Source: Muscardinus avellanarius (taxonomy: Eukaryota > Chordata > Mammalia > Rodentia > Gliridae). Taken from it: DNA of 64,000 nucleotides. Below the pieces are notes generated by a model. The model had not been told where the DNA came from. It searched no databases and worked only from the letters and a program-made list of their open reading frames with translations. A program made the translations under genes and the position numbers. The DNA is taken from NCBI GenBank assembly GCA_963383645.1, contig OY726560.1:30379173-30443172 (forward strand). The letters run 5' to 3'. Below, one piece after another: positions 45,610 to 57,504 of the stretch; position 1 is the first letter of the stretch, and each line of letters starts with the position of its first letter.

Positions 45610-46265
45610 TTTTTATTTTATTTTTAAATTATACAATACTTTGATTAATAATGATGTTGAACATCTTTTTATACGTTATTAATCATTTGTATTTCTTCAT
45701 TTGAAAACACTATTACTCAGTTCAATTGACCATTTTTTGTTTAAGTAATTGATTTTTAGTGTTCAGTTTTTTGAGTTTTTATATATTCTAGATACTAGTA
45801 TTCTGTCAGAGGAGTAGCTGATAAATATTTTCTCCCATTCCATAGGCTCTCACTTCAGATTCTTGATGGTTCCCTTTGCTGTCAGAAACTTTTAAATTTG
45901 ATGCCATACCATTTATTGATTCTTGATTTTATATTCTTAGCTTTAGAGGCCTTATTGAGGAAGTCTCTACCAGTGACTATATGTTGGAGAGTTGGCCCTA
46001 TGTTTTCTTCTAGTAATTAGAACATTTCTGGTATAACTTCTAGGGTTTCCATCCATCTTTAATTGACTTCTGCGCAAGATAAGACATAGGGACCTAGTTT
46101 CTTTCTTCTACATATGGATGAATATACAGTTTTCTCAACATCATTTATTGAAAAGACGATCATTTCCCTAAGTGTGTTTCTGATTCCTCTATCAAAACTC
46201 AAGTGTAATGCTTTGTCTCTGCATCTTATATTCTACTTTATTGGTTTATTTGTCTGTATTTGAGA
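45610..46265 (-). mobile_element. Old L1 ORF2 fragment, antisense
   Basis: Reversed L1 ORF2 C-terminal motifs in order: TTTTTATACGTTATTAATCATT, TATTCTGTCAGAGGAGTAGC, TTTCTCCCATTCCATAGGC, CCTTTGCTGTCAGAAAC, TTGAGGAAGTCTCTACC and CAACATCATTTATTGAAAAG. Clear L1 identity, decayed, both ends missing. Confidence 0.88.
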
Positions 46266-46327
46266 ACAAAATAAATAATTCTGTATCCTAAATTTCAAAA
46301 TTGCTAATAAAATGAAGTTCAGAAGTT

Positions 46328-46575
46328 CTCACCACTAAGGCCGGGCGTGGTGGAACACACTTGTAATCTGAGTGCTTGGGAAGCTGAGACAGGAGGATCG
46401 CACAGGTTCGAGGCCAGCCTTAGCTACTTCGTAAGGCTCTCAGCAACTTAGTGAGAACCTGTTTCCAAATAAAGTATAAAATAGGTCTGGGAGTATAGCT
46501 CAGAGCTAGAAAAGACCATGAGTTTCACCCTCAGTACCACAAAAAAAAAAAAATTAAAGTTTCCACCACTAAATA
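46328..46575 (+). mobile_element. B1-dID SINE, intermediate form, with duplication
   Basis: AGGCCGGGCGTGGTGGAACA start, CTTAGCTACTTCGTAAGGC middle, ID-like GGTCTGGGAGTATAGCTCAG and an A-tail. CACCACTAA occurs on both sides as the probable target duplication. Confidence 0.9.
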
Positions 46576-47285
46576 AAGTCTTTGAGGTGATGAATGGTTC
46601 TAATTGATTCAATTATTCCACAATGTATTTATAAATCGTAATATAACTTTGTGCCCTACAAACGTATACATGAATAATATATCAAATAAAAATAACACTT
46701 CTAAATTGAAGGGAAAAAGAAATTCTCTTATACTGAAATAAAACAATTAAACAAACATAATTTATGAGAAAATAGTCTGATAAAATAAGTCAAGAGCAAG
46801 AAACCAGGGTAACATCACCACACTAGTTAGATATGATATCATGTAACTTGTCTCCCTTGTACTTAAGTTTTTCTTTTATAAAAATAATGCTTGCAATGGA
46901 ATAATGGGTAAAACTGCAGTGAGTTAATACTGCCATGAATTAATACATTTTAATATCTTTGTGCTAATTTTGAGGTTGTTTTCATTCCTTGTGATTATAC
47001 TTTTGAATATTCTTCACATGCATTAATGTATTAATATAGTCAATTAAAATACATGTAATTCATAAGTCAAAGAGAAAATATATTATTTTTTAGAAAGTGT
47101 TCACTATATAGTTTATAGCTATGACATTGGCAGGGTTGTTTTTCATGTTTCCCTTATAAAATCGCACAAGGTAAGCTATTTCTGATTTCCTACCATGTAA
47201 ACAAAGACCTAATGAATGCCATTTATTTATTTATTTACTTTTCATTCACAAATTTCTAGTATCTAGGAGAGACCTAGGATGTGTA
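46576..47285. other. No recognisable feature
   Basis: AT-rich, nothing nameable. Confidence 0.4.
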
Positions 47286-47289
47286 CACC

Positions 47290-48000
47290 TCAACTTCCTA
47301 CTAAGAAATTAAAGAAGGAATATTATTGATCCTAATAGCATTAAAAGGATAAGAAACAAATATTGTGAAAATTCTATACCCACAAATTTAAAAAACATAA
47401 TCTAATAAACTTTATATGAGGATATATAGACAATCTGAATGGGTTTATAGGTACTAAAGTAAATGAATCAATAATGAGTAACTTTCTGACACAGGACACT
47501 GTAATAAAGCAATAAATACAAAAATTATGAAACATTGGTGAATTCTACTATTGATAAACAAATCCTCTACAGTTTTCTTCCACAAAGAGGAAGCAGAGGA
47601 AGCACTTCCTGACACATTGTGATGTCAGAATTATACTTGTTCAAAAAACAGAAAAATACATAAGAAAGCAAACTAAAGACTCATAATAATATATGTGAAA
47701 TTCTCAAAAATATTGGTGTATCAAATCCAACAATGTATAGAAAGAACTAGATACTAATACCATTATTCTAGATCTCCAAGGCTGGTTTAATGTTTAAAAA
47801 CAACTAATATACTCAATCATAATAACTAAGTAGAAAAAATTAAGAGCATATCAATAGATGCAGAAAAGCACTTAATGAATTCCAACACACTTTCATAAAA
47901 AATTCTCAGAAAACTAGAAATAGAATATTAACATCAGTAGTCTGATAAATAATATATATATAATAAAACATACCATTCACTGTTAAAAAGATATAAACTA
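47290..48000 (+). mobile_element. Old L1 ORF2 reverse-transcriptase-region fragment, sense
   Basis: GAAGCACTTCCTGACACATT, ATCCAACAATGTATAGAAAG, CTCCAAGGCTGGTTTAATG, TATCAATAGATGCAGAAAAG and CTCAGAAAACTAGAAATAG follow the L1 ORF2 reverse-transcriptase order. Many stops and indels. Confidence 0.85.
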
Positions 48001-48024
48001 TAGTCACAAAAATGGAGAATATTT

Positions 48025-48260
48025 AATGTATTTTGTTAAATGTGTCACTCTGAAAAAGCAATATACTATGACTTCAATTAAATGACAGTTTGGAAACAGC
48101 AAATCTATGGAGACAGTAAAAAGATCATTTGTTGCCTGGGGCTGAGAGAAAGAGATGAGTAGGTGAAACAAAGGGAATTTTAGAACATTAAAACCATTCT
48201 GTGTAATACTGTAATGGTAGATACATGGCAGTATGCATTGAAAGTGTTGAAAACAAAGAA
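48025..48260 (+). mobile_element. Old L1 3'UTR-like fragment, sense
   Basis: CAAATCTATGGAGACAGTAA, TTGTTGCCTGGGGCTGAGAG and a following AT-rich end resemble old mammalian L1 3'UTRs. The 127-residue minus-strand frame over it (48004-48387) is a shadow. Confidence 0.6.
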
Positions 48261-48762
48261 GGCACTCTCTATTATAGAATTTAGTCAATAAAATATCAAA
48301 AACATTTACAAGTTGTTTATCAAGGCAAAATGCCAATGCAAGAAATAAATGGTAATGGACAAGAAAGAGAGAATTCTGTACTGTCAAATTTTTCTATAAA
48401 CCTAAATCTACTTTATAAAACAGTTATTAATTAGAAATGTATATCCTACTAAAATCATGAGGAAATGTTTATCTGGATATTTTATCATTTGTGTCCAAAT
48501 GTTTTCTTACATTTCAAGAATTTATCTTTGTCTGCAATTTTAGAGCTCTTAAATGGCCCTGCAAATACTTCTTTTGTGCCTCAGAATATATCTCCTGGCC
48601 TAACCTCTTTAACTCACGCTCTTCTGTAAACCATGTATTTTCTCAAAGATTTTATTTACAGTTGTGGAAACTAATCTTGGAACATGTCTTCCATTTCACA
48701 GTTTGAAATTCATCGCAATAGTGAGCAATAAAATTAGAAAACACTTACATGGCATAGCTATT
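48261..48762. other. No recognisable feature
   Basis: AT-rich, nothing nameable. Confidence 0.4.
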
Positions 48763-48972
48763 AAAAAAAGTAGCTCCTAGCCAGGCATGGTAGCACATGC
48801 TTGTAATCCCCGTGCTTGGGAAGTGAAGACAGGAGGATCACGCAGGTAGAAGCCAGTCACGTTGGCTTAAGAGACCCTGTTTCCAAATATAAAATATAAA
48901 ATAGGTCTGGAAGTGTAGCCCAGAGGTAAAAAGGTTTCCAGGAACCCCACTACCACAAAAAAAGTAGCTCCT
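48763..48972 (+). mobile_element. B1-dID SINE, recent subfamily, 16-bp perfect duplication
   Basis: The copy at about 48779-48956 has CAGGCATGGTAGCACATGC and GGCTTAAGAGACCCTG. AAAAAAAGTAGCTCCT flanks it at 48763-48778 and 48957-48972. Confidence 0.94.
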
Positions 48973-50160
48973 CCTACTAGGTTACGAGAAGAACAAATAT
49001 CAGATCAAATCTTGCTATGCATACATATATGAATATTTATACTTTCTGCTCTATGAACTACATATCTTAGGACTCTATACTTTTAGTGATTACATAAACC
49101 GTTTGTTTGGAAAGATTATTAGTGAATAATATGTAACAGTAGATTGAAAAATAATTTTTAGAAAGGGGAAAGAATTCTGTGATATACATTTATCTTGAAG
49201 CAATTGGTATTCTCAGTCCTTAGTACCATTTCAAAGGATAATTGTACTGCTTTTCATAGGTTAATACACTATATTCAAGGGAGATTGGTTACACAGTATT
49301 TTCAGACATTAACATTCTTTGAACATCTCTTATTTCCTGATGCAAAAGCATTTCTAACATTGTGCTCAATATCAAACTTTCTGGTGTTATTAAAAGTAAA
49401 GAAAATTTAAGTAGTTAAACCTTTTTTTCTAATTTGAATCTTTCAAGTGCTAGCTAAAATCTTTTTGAAGGGATTCTCAATTATGTTACTTTGAATATTT
49501 TCTGTATCATAGGCCTTATTGCTTTCTCTCTGTTTCCCTTCCCTCTTATTTCTCCACTTTATTCATGAATATATAAAGTATATGCATGCAGATAAAAACT
49601 TGTATAAAGTTCATGCATAGATGAAAACATGCAAATATGTAATTTTCTATGTTGAAGCATTTAGCAGCAATCTGCAGACTATAACTGAGCAACTTCATTG
49701 GGTAGGTCTCTTCCACTCAACACCTGGAGTTGGATTATGGTTGTTATCCAAAAAAATTTGCTTTTATTAATCTGGAATTTAAGTGAAGTTTGTGATGGTT
49801 CTTGCTTAAATGAGATTTACGAAGATGCTACTAGATGATGTATGTGTGTAATTGTGTGGGGATGTTTACTGGAAAATATTTTCTCTCATAATAAAATAAA
49901 TGCTCTTTGATTTCCTCTTTACCTTTTTCTTTTGTTGTTATCTTTTGATGGCATGATGTCTAAACTCATAATAGCAGTTTTGCAATCATATGATCTCTGC
50001 AAATAAATGTAAATAAAGGAGAAGGTGCAGAACTGCAAATCAGATGAATTTTGCTAAAATAGTTATACATGGCACAGTTCTTTACTAGAATGAGTTTGTT
50101 TAACAGCAAACATATTAAATTATGTTGAAAAAAAAAGTGGGATAAAAGAATAGACGTGTC
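48973..50160. other. No recognisable feature over about 1.2 kb
   Basis: AT-rich. Frames at 49195-49410 and 49966-50178 have no supporting features. Confidence 0.4.
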
Positions 50161-50385
50161 ATGCGGGCATTGTGGCAAGCACCTGTAATTCCTCTACTTG
50201 TGAGGCTGAGCCAGGAGATTCACAATTTCAAAGCCAGCCTCAGCAACTTATTAGGGTGCTCAACAGCTTAACAAAGATCCTGTTTTTAAATAAGAAAAAT
50301 AGAGGTAGGTGTGTAGCCTGGAGGCAGAATGCTACTGTGTTCTATTCCTAGTACCACAAAAAATAAAAATAAAAATGAGAATAAA
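50161..50385 (+). mobile_element. B1-dID SINE, older form
   Basis: GCGGGCATTGTGGCAAGCAC start, CTCAGCAACTTATTAGGG middle and a diverged ID box ending CCTAGTACCAC, with an A-rich tail. Confidence 0.83.
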
Positions 50386-51627
50386 TTTTTCAATGAATAA
50401 TTTTTCTCTGTATTTTTCTAAATGGAAAAAGAAGAGAAAGAGAGTAAGCATATAAACTGCAACAATGAGATGAGAGCTAGCAAAATGAGAATTTTGGAAA
50501 ATAAGAAAGAGAAAGCACCAAGTATTCTAAAAACATATTTACCACTTTCAATTTCACTGTCTCTGACAAGAACCCAGTAATATAATAAAGAGATTATTCT
50601 AGATAGGAGGAAGGTTATTAAAGTACTGTCCAAGAGTCAGATTGTCCAATTTTTGCCATAAAATATGGTTGTTAGATTTTTTTCTGCTTAGTGATTATCT
50701 CTGGCCCAAAACTTACACTTGCCTGAAGCAAGATCAATGATCCAAAAAATAGACTATGCTATCATTTCCCTTAAGATCCCATTTGTAAAATTGATTTTCA
50801 TAGTAACTCACAAATTTTGACTATCAAATGGCTATACAAGATGGACAAAGAGATGAAGCTGACTCAAGGTTTTAAAAATATGAAAGACAAGCACAAAATT
50901 AAAAAGCATTCTTCATGAAATCAACATTTGTAAAGAATTTAGGGACATTTTCTAAATGGTTTCTTATTATATCTCCTAGTACAACAACAAACATGTGGAC
51001 AGTGAAAAGTGAACCATAAACTAGAGAGAAAGAGAAAGAGAGATAGAAGGAAAGAAAGAAGGCAAGGTGTTATCTGTTGGGTTTTGCTTCTATACTATGT
51101 CCAGAGATGTGTCATATTAACACATCCAGAAACACATATATAAAAACAGTTAACATACATATTTGCATAAGTATTCATGATGGATTGGTATTCAAGTTTA
51201 TCTCTTTCTGTGTATTTTCTCCTCCAGGTTTATCTACATCCTAAAAGGCAGATGTTTCAGGTATTTTGGGACTTACACATTGAGTGGGTTACTATTTTTC
51301 TGTCGCAAATGGTGTTTCCAGAATGATGATGCAAGTGTTCTGAATAGCTAATGATATGGAAGTCTTTGGGAATTATAATTATGTGCCTTGATTTTGTTTA
51401 CAAAGACATGAATTTGGTGACATCAGTTTCTTAAAATAGGCAAAATGTCAACGTACTCTAGTGATCCTGAGGAAACAGTAGGAGTTAAAATGTGTTATTG
51501 ATCACAGTCAGAAAAACTGGATAACTTCTTGATGTACTGATGGCATTATTTATGTCCATTTTTACCTTATTTGTGTGTAATGAATCACAAAGCCATAAGG
51601 ACTAGTAATAGGGAAAATGTAAGGCCT
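50386..51627. other. No recognisable feature over about 1.2 kb
   Basis: AT-rich, with a small GA-rich patch near 51020-51062. Nothing nameable. Confidence 0.4.
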
Positions 51628-51848
51628 CAATAAGTATTTAAAAGCCTGGCATGGTGGCTCACGCTTGTAATTGCAATACTAGGGAGGCTGAGACAGGAGG
51701 ATTGCAGATTCAAAGTCAGCCTCAGCAGTTTAGTGAGGCTCTCAGCAACTTAGTGAGACCTTGTCTCCAAATAATATACAGAATAGGTCTGGGAGTATAG
51801 CCCAGTATGGTTCCATTCTCAGTATGATGAAAAATAAGTATTTGAAAA
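51628..51848 (+). mobile_element. B1-dID SINE, older form, with duplication
   Basis: The copy at about 51643-51832 starts AGCCTGGCATGGTGGCTCAC. AATAAGTATTTAAAA before and AATAAGTATTTGAAAA after are the target duplication. The ID half has a deletion after TATAGCCCAG. Confidence 0.9.
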
Positions 51849-52724
51849 ATAAATACTAATATTGGCACTGAATCTTGTCAGTTCACATATCATTATTTTG
51901 AACTTCACTACTTCTTGAATGTTGTAATCTATTTAAACTTTGTCTCTTTCATAAATAGTTTATTCTTTCAGCAGCCCATTTTCACCTGTATAATATACCA
52001 GAATTTAATTTTTCTTTGATTCTTTGATGATTCTTCAAATATTGTATTTGTACCAAATTGATTAGGTACTTTCTTTGGTTTTTCTAATGTCAGTTTATCT
52101 GACATATGTTATATATTAAAGTGCGTAACTCTCTGAAGTTAGTGTTCAATGGTCTCCCCATTACCATTGTATTCTTGCCAAACTATACACAAATTTATTA
52201 ATTAGTTTTAGAAGTTTACTGATTATTAGATAAAATTTTTCCTTCCAAAAATTTGCTGTTCTTTCCTTGCATGTGTTTTTTTATTTATTTGGTGAAAATA
52301 TTATTCTATAGCTGTGAGAATGAATTTCCATAAAACTATTGGCATAATGCTTCACAAATTTATTATATTGTCATTTTACTCATCAGTCTTAAGGTCAGAT
52401 AATTAATACCTTAAGTTTCATCTAAAACCTTCATTAACTCTTGATATTATAATCAAACTTATAGTTTCCAGAAACTCAATAGAAGTCATGATGAGTGCAT
52501 TACTATACCAACCATACTGATTAATTTTATTTATTTTTTTGTTTACCATTGTATGTGCTCTTTTGTCAATTACTTTTTCTTTAGATATTTTCCAGATATG
52601 CTAAGAATAAAAATATTTTCTTCATTGCTATACAATCAACAAGCCATGGTCATCACAGTGTGAATTCCAATGTCAGTTTATTAGGGCCACTAAATGACAT
52701 AGAATTATTTATTAAATAAATAAG
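51849..52724. other. No recognisable feature
   Basis: AT-rich, nothing nameable. Confidence 0.4.
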
Positions 52725-53488
52725 ATACAAAGCTATAGTAATAAAAAAAAAGAGCATCGTACTGGCACAAAAGACCAATGGAGTAGAATAGAATACTTAA
52801 AAACAAATCCACACACTTACAGCCATTTGATTTTTGACAAAGGGGGTAAAAACATGCCCTGGAAAAAAGATAGCACCTTCAATAAATGGTGTTGAAAAAA
52901 TTGGTTAACCATATGACTAAAAATGGAAATAAATTCCACTTTTTCACCCTGCACAAAAGTCAGTTCAAGATGTATCAAAGACTTGGAAATTAGACCAGAG
53001 ACCTTGAGGCTCCTTAAAGAGGGCATAGTTCCAACACTGCAGCACATGGGCAGAGGTAAAAACTTTCTCAGTAAGACTGCATATATAGAACAAAATTTTG
53101 TCATTTGCAGGGAAATGGATGGAACTAGAGAACATTATGCTAAGTGAGATTAGTCAGTCACAAAAAATAAGAAATCGAATGCTCTTTTTAATATGCGGAA
53201 TCTCAAGGAGAAAATGGGTCATAGGAGGGACTCTAGAAGAAGGAGAAACTATAGATGAGCAAACAGTGACTTGAGAATGGAAGGGGGAAGAGAGAAATTC
53301 CCTAATGTATATGATGTACTTTCACAATCCTATCAGAGTCAATCACTAAGACAAACAGAGGAGGGATGGAGGAGGAAATGGGATGGGAACTGGGTAAGGA
53401 CTAGTTGAGTGATGTGTGCATGTATGCTTCTACCATCTTCTACTCCATTAAGATATATAACTACAATGCACCAATAAAAATTTAAAAA
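52725..53488 (+). mobile_element. L1 3' end with internal ORF2 deletion
   Basis: ORF2-end motifs (GTACTGGCACAAAAGACC, TTTGACAAAGGGGGTAAAAA, AAATGGTGTTGAAAAAATTGG) lead to about 53080. A jump then joins them to the last ORF2 segment (TCATTTGCAGGGAAATGGAT, GGAACTAGAGAACATTATGC). The 3'UTR follows with G-rich blocks and TACAATGCACCAATAAAAA. It ties the 3'UTR seen elsewhere to L1. Confidence 0.88.
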
Positions 53489-54391
53489 GGAGAAAAAAAC
53501 AAAAATGTAAGTATGTTTCTTTTACATTATATAAAAGATATTTATGAAATAATGTCAACTGGAGTTCTTTGTTGCAACCTGCAAATATTAAATGCATTTA
53601 TTTTTCAATGCACTAAAGGATATTTTACTAAATATAAATAACATCATGAACAATAGTGTACTTAACCTTCAGAACAACTAGAACTAATAACTTTAAGTCA
53701 AGATTTATTTCTGCTTTCCTTGGAATTCACTTCATTATTTTCATTCACTCAAACTTTCTCAAAATAAAAACTTTTATCTGAAGGTATTTGAATTTTTCAC
53801 CTCAACATCAACTTCTTGAATAGCTTATTACTCTAAGGATGAAAGAAGGGTGTATAATGATCTTGGAACAGAAACTTTTTTTACCATATGTGGTTTCATT
53901 GTCCTCTGATGTAAAGAAAGGAGGGTTTTTCAATGTTGCATTGTGCCAGAAATATGGTAATTTTGTGCAAGGAAGAAAAACTTTTTTCTAGAAAATACTA
54001 ATTGGGAAAACAAACAATATCACCAATAACTAAAATAAAACATAAATGATAGACAAGATATTGTGCTCAATAAAGAATAATTAACTGAATAAATAAAAGA
54101 GATTAGTATGGTTTTTGCTTTAGTGAAATCAATTCTGGGTTACATCCTAATATCACAAATCATTTATCACCATTTCCTCCAATTTAGCAACATATCAATT
54201 ATAAATAGAGTTAAATGTTAACCTTTATAAATATAATTCTTATTCACCAAAAAATGTTATGTTGGACTTAATGAACTAGTTACAAATAAAATTAAATTGT
54301 TTGGAAATGATTTTCTCAGCCATCACTGAAAACAAAAATATTTTTTTCTTCTTTCTCAATAAATCTTTGGTTAAAAAAAAAAAAAAAACTT
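53489..54391. other. No recognisable feature
   Basis: AT-rich, nothing nameable. Confidence 0.4.
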
Positions 54392-54641
54392 AAATAGATT
54401 ACCTCTACTGGGCATGGTAAAACTAGCTTGTACTCCCAGCATTAAGGAGGCTTAGACAGGAGGATCCAGGTTCACGGCCAGCTTCAGCTACTTAGTGAGG
54501 CCCTCTACAACTTAGTGAGATCCCGTTTCACAATAAAGAATAAAATATAGGGCTGGGGCTGTAACTTGGAGATATAATGCCCCGGGGTTCTATCCCTAGT
54601 ACCACAAAATAAGTAAATAAATTAATAAAATAGATTACCTC
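54392..54641 (+). mobile_element. B1-dID SINE, older form, perfect 14-bp duplication
   Basis: AAATAGATTACCTC at 54392-54405 and 54628-54641 flanks a copy with ACTGGGCATGGTAAAAC, CTTCAGCTACTTAGTGAGGC and the ID-like box ending CCTAGTACC, with an AAAT-type tail. Confidence 0.94.
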
Positions 54642-55381
54642 ATTCTTTTAAAATTCTTGTTCATCAAATGAAAATATCTGTATACTCAATATGCCTGGCT
54701 CTATCTAGAGCTTGTGAAAATTCTCTTAATCTTTGGTGGAGCATCCATCTCTGGTAAAGCCATGTAGCTGACAATATTTAGGTGATGTAATACAAATGTT
54801 AGTGATTGCAGAAGTTACAGCTTATCTAGGTCTTTCAAAAAGATATTTATAAATATAGACAAATGACAAACATGGAAACAAAAATAACTTTCACTTATAT
54901 GGTAATTTTATCTTTAATACACCTTTGGTACATATTACTCTTCACAATAACTGACACTACAATATACCCTTAAAAGATAAGAAGTAGTTCAGAGATTGTA
55001 AGGAATTATTCAAAGTCATGGGTTCATTAAAAATGAATCCAGGTCTCACTCTCAATACTGTGAACTCTTTATAATGATTCTGATGCTTCTCTATTATCCT
55101 TCTTTATACATTACTTGCTCCTCAATGTATCTGTAAATGTAAATAACCCAAATGTGTCCATACTTTATTTAGTGAAAAAATATGATCGTGTTCTTTAATT
55201 CCTCAATTTTGAATATAATGGAAAGGAACTAGCTGCTCTGTGTGTTGGGGTGAGGGTGCTTATCAAAAGAGGATGGAAAGTGATGGGGTAAGAGGCAATT
55301 AGAAAGTAAAAAATGAGAAACACCAAATAACCTCAACTATAACTTCAATTTGGTTTGCAATATGACTCAAGATTTTATAAA
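54642..55381. other. No recognisable feature
   Basis: AT-rich, nothing nameable. Confidence 0.4.
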
Positions 55382-55618
55382 TTGTTACTTTTTATTTAAT
55401 TAATTAATTAATTTATTTATTTTTTTGGTGGTACTAGGGGTGGAACCCAGGGGCTTTCTGCCTCTGGGCTATACTCCCATATCTATTTTATATTTTCATT
55501 TGGAAACGGGGTCTCACTAAGTTTCTGAAAGCCTCACTAAGTAGCTGAGGCTGGCTTCAAACCTGCACGATCCTCCTGTCTCAGCCTCCCAAGCACGGGG
55601 ATTACAGTTGTTACTTTT
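55382..55618 (-). mobile_element. B1-dID SINE, intermediate form, antisense, 11-bp duplication
   Basis: TTGTTACTTTT at 55382-55392 and 55608-55618 flanks a minus-strand copy (GGTGGTACTAGGGGTGGAAC, GGTCTCACTAAGTTTCTG, GCACGGGGATTAC). The B1-half 5' end is truncated. It inserted just upstream of the composite element. Confidence 0.93.
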
Positions 55619-56056
55619 AAAATTAGTATTGTACCCGGAAGGCCTGGCCTGCTCCCCTGAATTCCCGGTGCCGATCAGAAGCCGGGAACCCAACCCGCTC
55701 CCCGGAAGGCCAGTGCCAGACGGGAGGCCGAGCCTGCATTCCTGGAGGCCTGGTACCAAGCAGGAGGCTGAGCCATGCAAACTGAGGAACTCAGCGCTGC
55801 TGTGCTATGGTGCACTTAGAACAGCAGATCCTGCTCTGCGTGGTGAGACTGTGGGACTCTGCTCTTGGAAGGGAGAAAAAAATTTATTGCTACCAAGTGC
55901 CTGATCCCACAACCTCTTCAAACCACACATACTCTCTTCTCTTATTTAAAAAAAGAAAGAAAAAGAAAAAAGAAAAGAAAAAATATTGAAGAGGGGTTAA
56001 GATGGCCGCGGTAGCAGCCAGGATTCTAAAGATGCAGACAAAACATATCCAACTGG

Positions 56057-57125
56057 CCAGGATAGGAGCCTACCAAGGGGTTAGGCCTGTGCCCCGCACC
56101 AGCGAGGCCGGGATCAGAGACTGCCAAGAGGCTAGGCCAGTGCTGGGGCCTCAGAGGCCAGGATGGGAGCCTACCCAGGGGTTAGGCCAGTGCCAGAACC
56201 AGCAAGGCTGGGATCAGAGCCTGCCATGAGGCTAGGCCAGTGCTGGGGCTTCTAAGGCCAGGATTGGAGCCTACCAAGGGGTTAGACCTGTGCCGGGACC
56301 ACCAAGGCCAAGATTGGAGCCTGCCATGAGGCTAGGCCAGTGCTGGGGCCTCCAAGACCGGAATCAGAGCCTGCCCAGAGGTTAGGCAGGTGCCGGGGCC
56401 AGCAAGGCTGGGATTGTAGCCTTCTGTGAGGCAAGGCTTGTGCTGGGGCCTCTGAGGCCTGGATCAGAGCCTCCTGAGGGGTTAGGCCTGTACCGGGACC
56501 AGCGAGGCCAGGATCGAAGCCTGCAATGAGGCTAGGCCAGTGCTGGAGCCTCCAAGGCCAGGATCGGAGCCTGCCCAGAGATTATGCTGGTGCCAGAACC
56601 AGCAAGGCCGGGATTGGAGCCTGCCGTGAGGCAATGCCAGTGCTGGGGTCTTCAAGACCAGGATCAGAGCCTGCAATGGGGTGAGGCTGATGCCGGGGCC
56701 AGTGAGGCTGGGATTGGAGACCGCCATGAGGCAAGGCCAGTGCTGGGGCCTCTGAGGCTGGGATCGGAGCCTTCCTAGGGGTTATGCTTGTGCCAGAACC
56801 AGCAAGGGTGGTTTTGAAGCCTGCCATGAGGCAAAGCCAGTGCTGGGGCCTCCGAGCCCAGGATGGGAACCTGCAGAGGGGTGAGGCCGGTGCCGGGGCA
56901 AGTGAGGCTGGGAACAAAGACCGCCATGAGGCAAGGCCGGCGCTGGGGCCTCCAAGGCCAGGATTGGAACCTGCCAAACCAGGGCCAGCGAGTCTGGGAT
57001 CGGGGCCTGCCATGAGGCAAGGACGGTGCCAGAGCCAGCAAGGCCGGGATCAGAGTCTACCAGGTTGCCAGGCCAGTGCCGGGGCAGTCAAGAGTGGGAT
57101 CAGAACTTGCAATGCGGCATACACA
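56057..57125 (+). repeat. VNTR of about 21 monomers of about 50 bp, two alternating types
   Basis: Monomer A resembles TGAGGCTAGGCCAGTGCTGG then GGCCTCCAAGGCCAGG. Monomer B resembles AGGGGTTAGGCCTGTGCCGG then GACCAGCAAGGCTGGG. Both end GGAGCCTGCC or a close variant. A and B alternate almost strictly, making a higher-order unit of about 100 bp. The array is GC-rich against an AT-rich background. Open frames through it on both strands arise from the repeat and are not genes. Confidence 0.93.
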
Positions 57126-57504
57126 GAGAAATATCACAGAAAATAAAAAACCTGATGCTCTCCCTAATATGCAAAAACTAGGAAGAAATAGGTAATAGGA
57201 GGAGATCTAGATGAAGAAAAGGTCCTATAGAGGAGCAATTAAGGTGACCAATCAGAGGGGATAGGATGGGGGAGGATGGAATCTCTTTAAAACTCATTAT
57301 GTATGTAAACAAATGTATCAAAGTTAATCCCCAATCAAGCATGGGCTTAAAGGAGGGGGAGGGAATGGGATGGGGATTGGATAAAGGCTAATTGGATGAT
57401 GTGTGCTTGTATATCCTCACAAGTCTTGTATTCCATTGTGATGTATGACTACAACACACCAATAAAAATATGTATATAATTAATTAATTAATTAATTAAT
57501 ACTT
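57126..57504 (+). mobile_element. L1-type 3' end of composite copy 1
   Basis: CCTAATATGCAAAAACTAGG, GGTGACCAATCAGAGGGG, CAAATGTATCAAAGTTAATC, GCTAATTGGATGATGTGTGC and ACACACCAATAAAAATATG follow the L1 3' end order seen at 40.3-40.6 and 53.1-53.5 kb. A TAAT-repeat tail closes the element. Confidence 0.85.

Larger units (their letters stand above)
55623..57504 (+). mobile_element. Composite VNTR retrotransposon, copy 1
   Basis: Parts in order: a GC-rich 5' module (55632-55870) that includes about three roughly 40-bp GC-rich repeats, a shared segment with GATCCTGCTCTGC and GAAGGGAGAAAAAAAT, an A-rich linker, AAGATGGCCGCGG at 55999-56011, a tandem repeat of about 50-bp monomers (56057-57125) and an L1-type 3' end (57126-57470) with an A/T-rich tail. 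The 3' half and the junction motif GGCATACACAGAGAAAT match copy 2. Flanking TACTTTTAAAATT and TACTTTAAAATG are only an imperfect duplication. The 5' end lacks the most 5' module of copy 2, so it may be 5' truncated or a variant. Confidence 0.8.

Noticed and set aside
48004..48387. 127-residue minus-strand frame
   Set aside because: Lies antisense to an old L1 3'UTR-like fragment in AT-rich DNA, with no domain or conserved pattern.
56057..57125. Possible CRISPR-like array
   Set aside because: Monomers are contiguous and diverged with no unique spacers, in a mammalian genome.
56002..57146. Several overlapping open frames on both strands
   Set aside because: The GC-rich VNTR lacks stops by composition. 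About 50-bp monomers shift frame each unit, so no repeated peptide is maintained.
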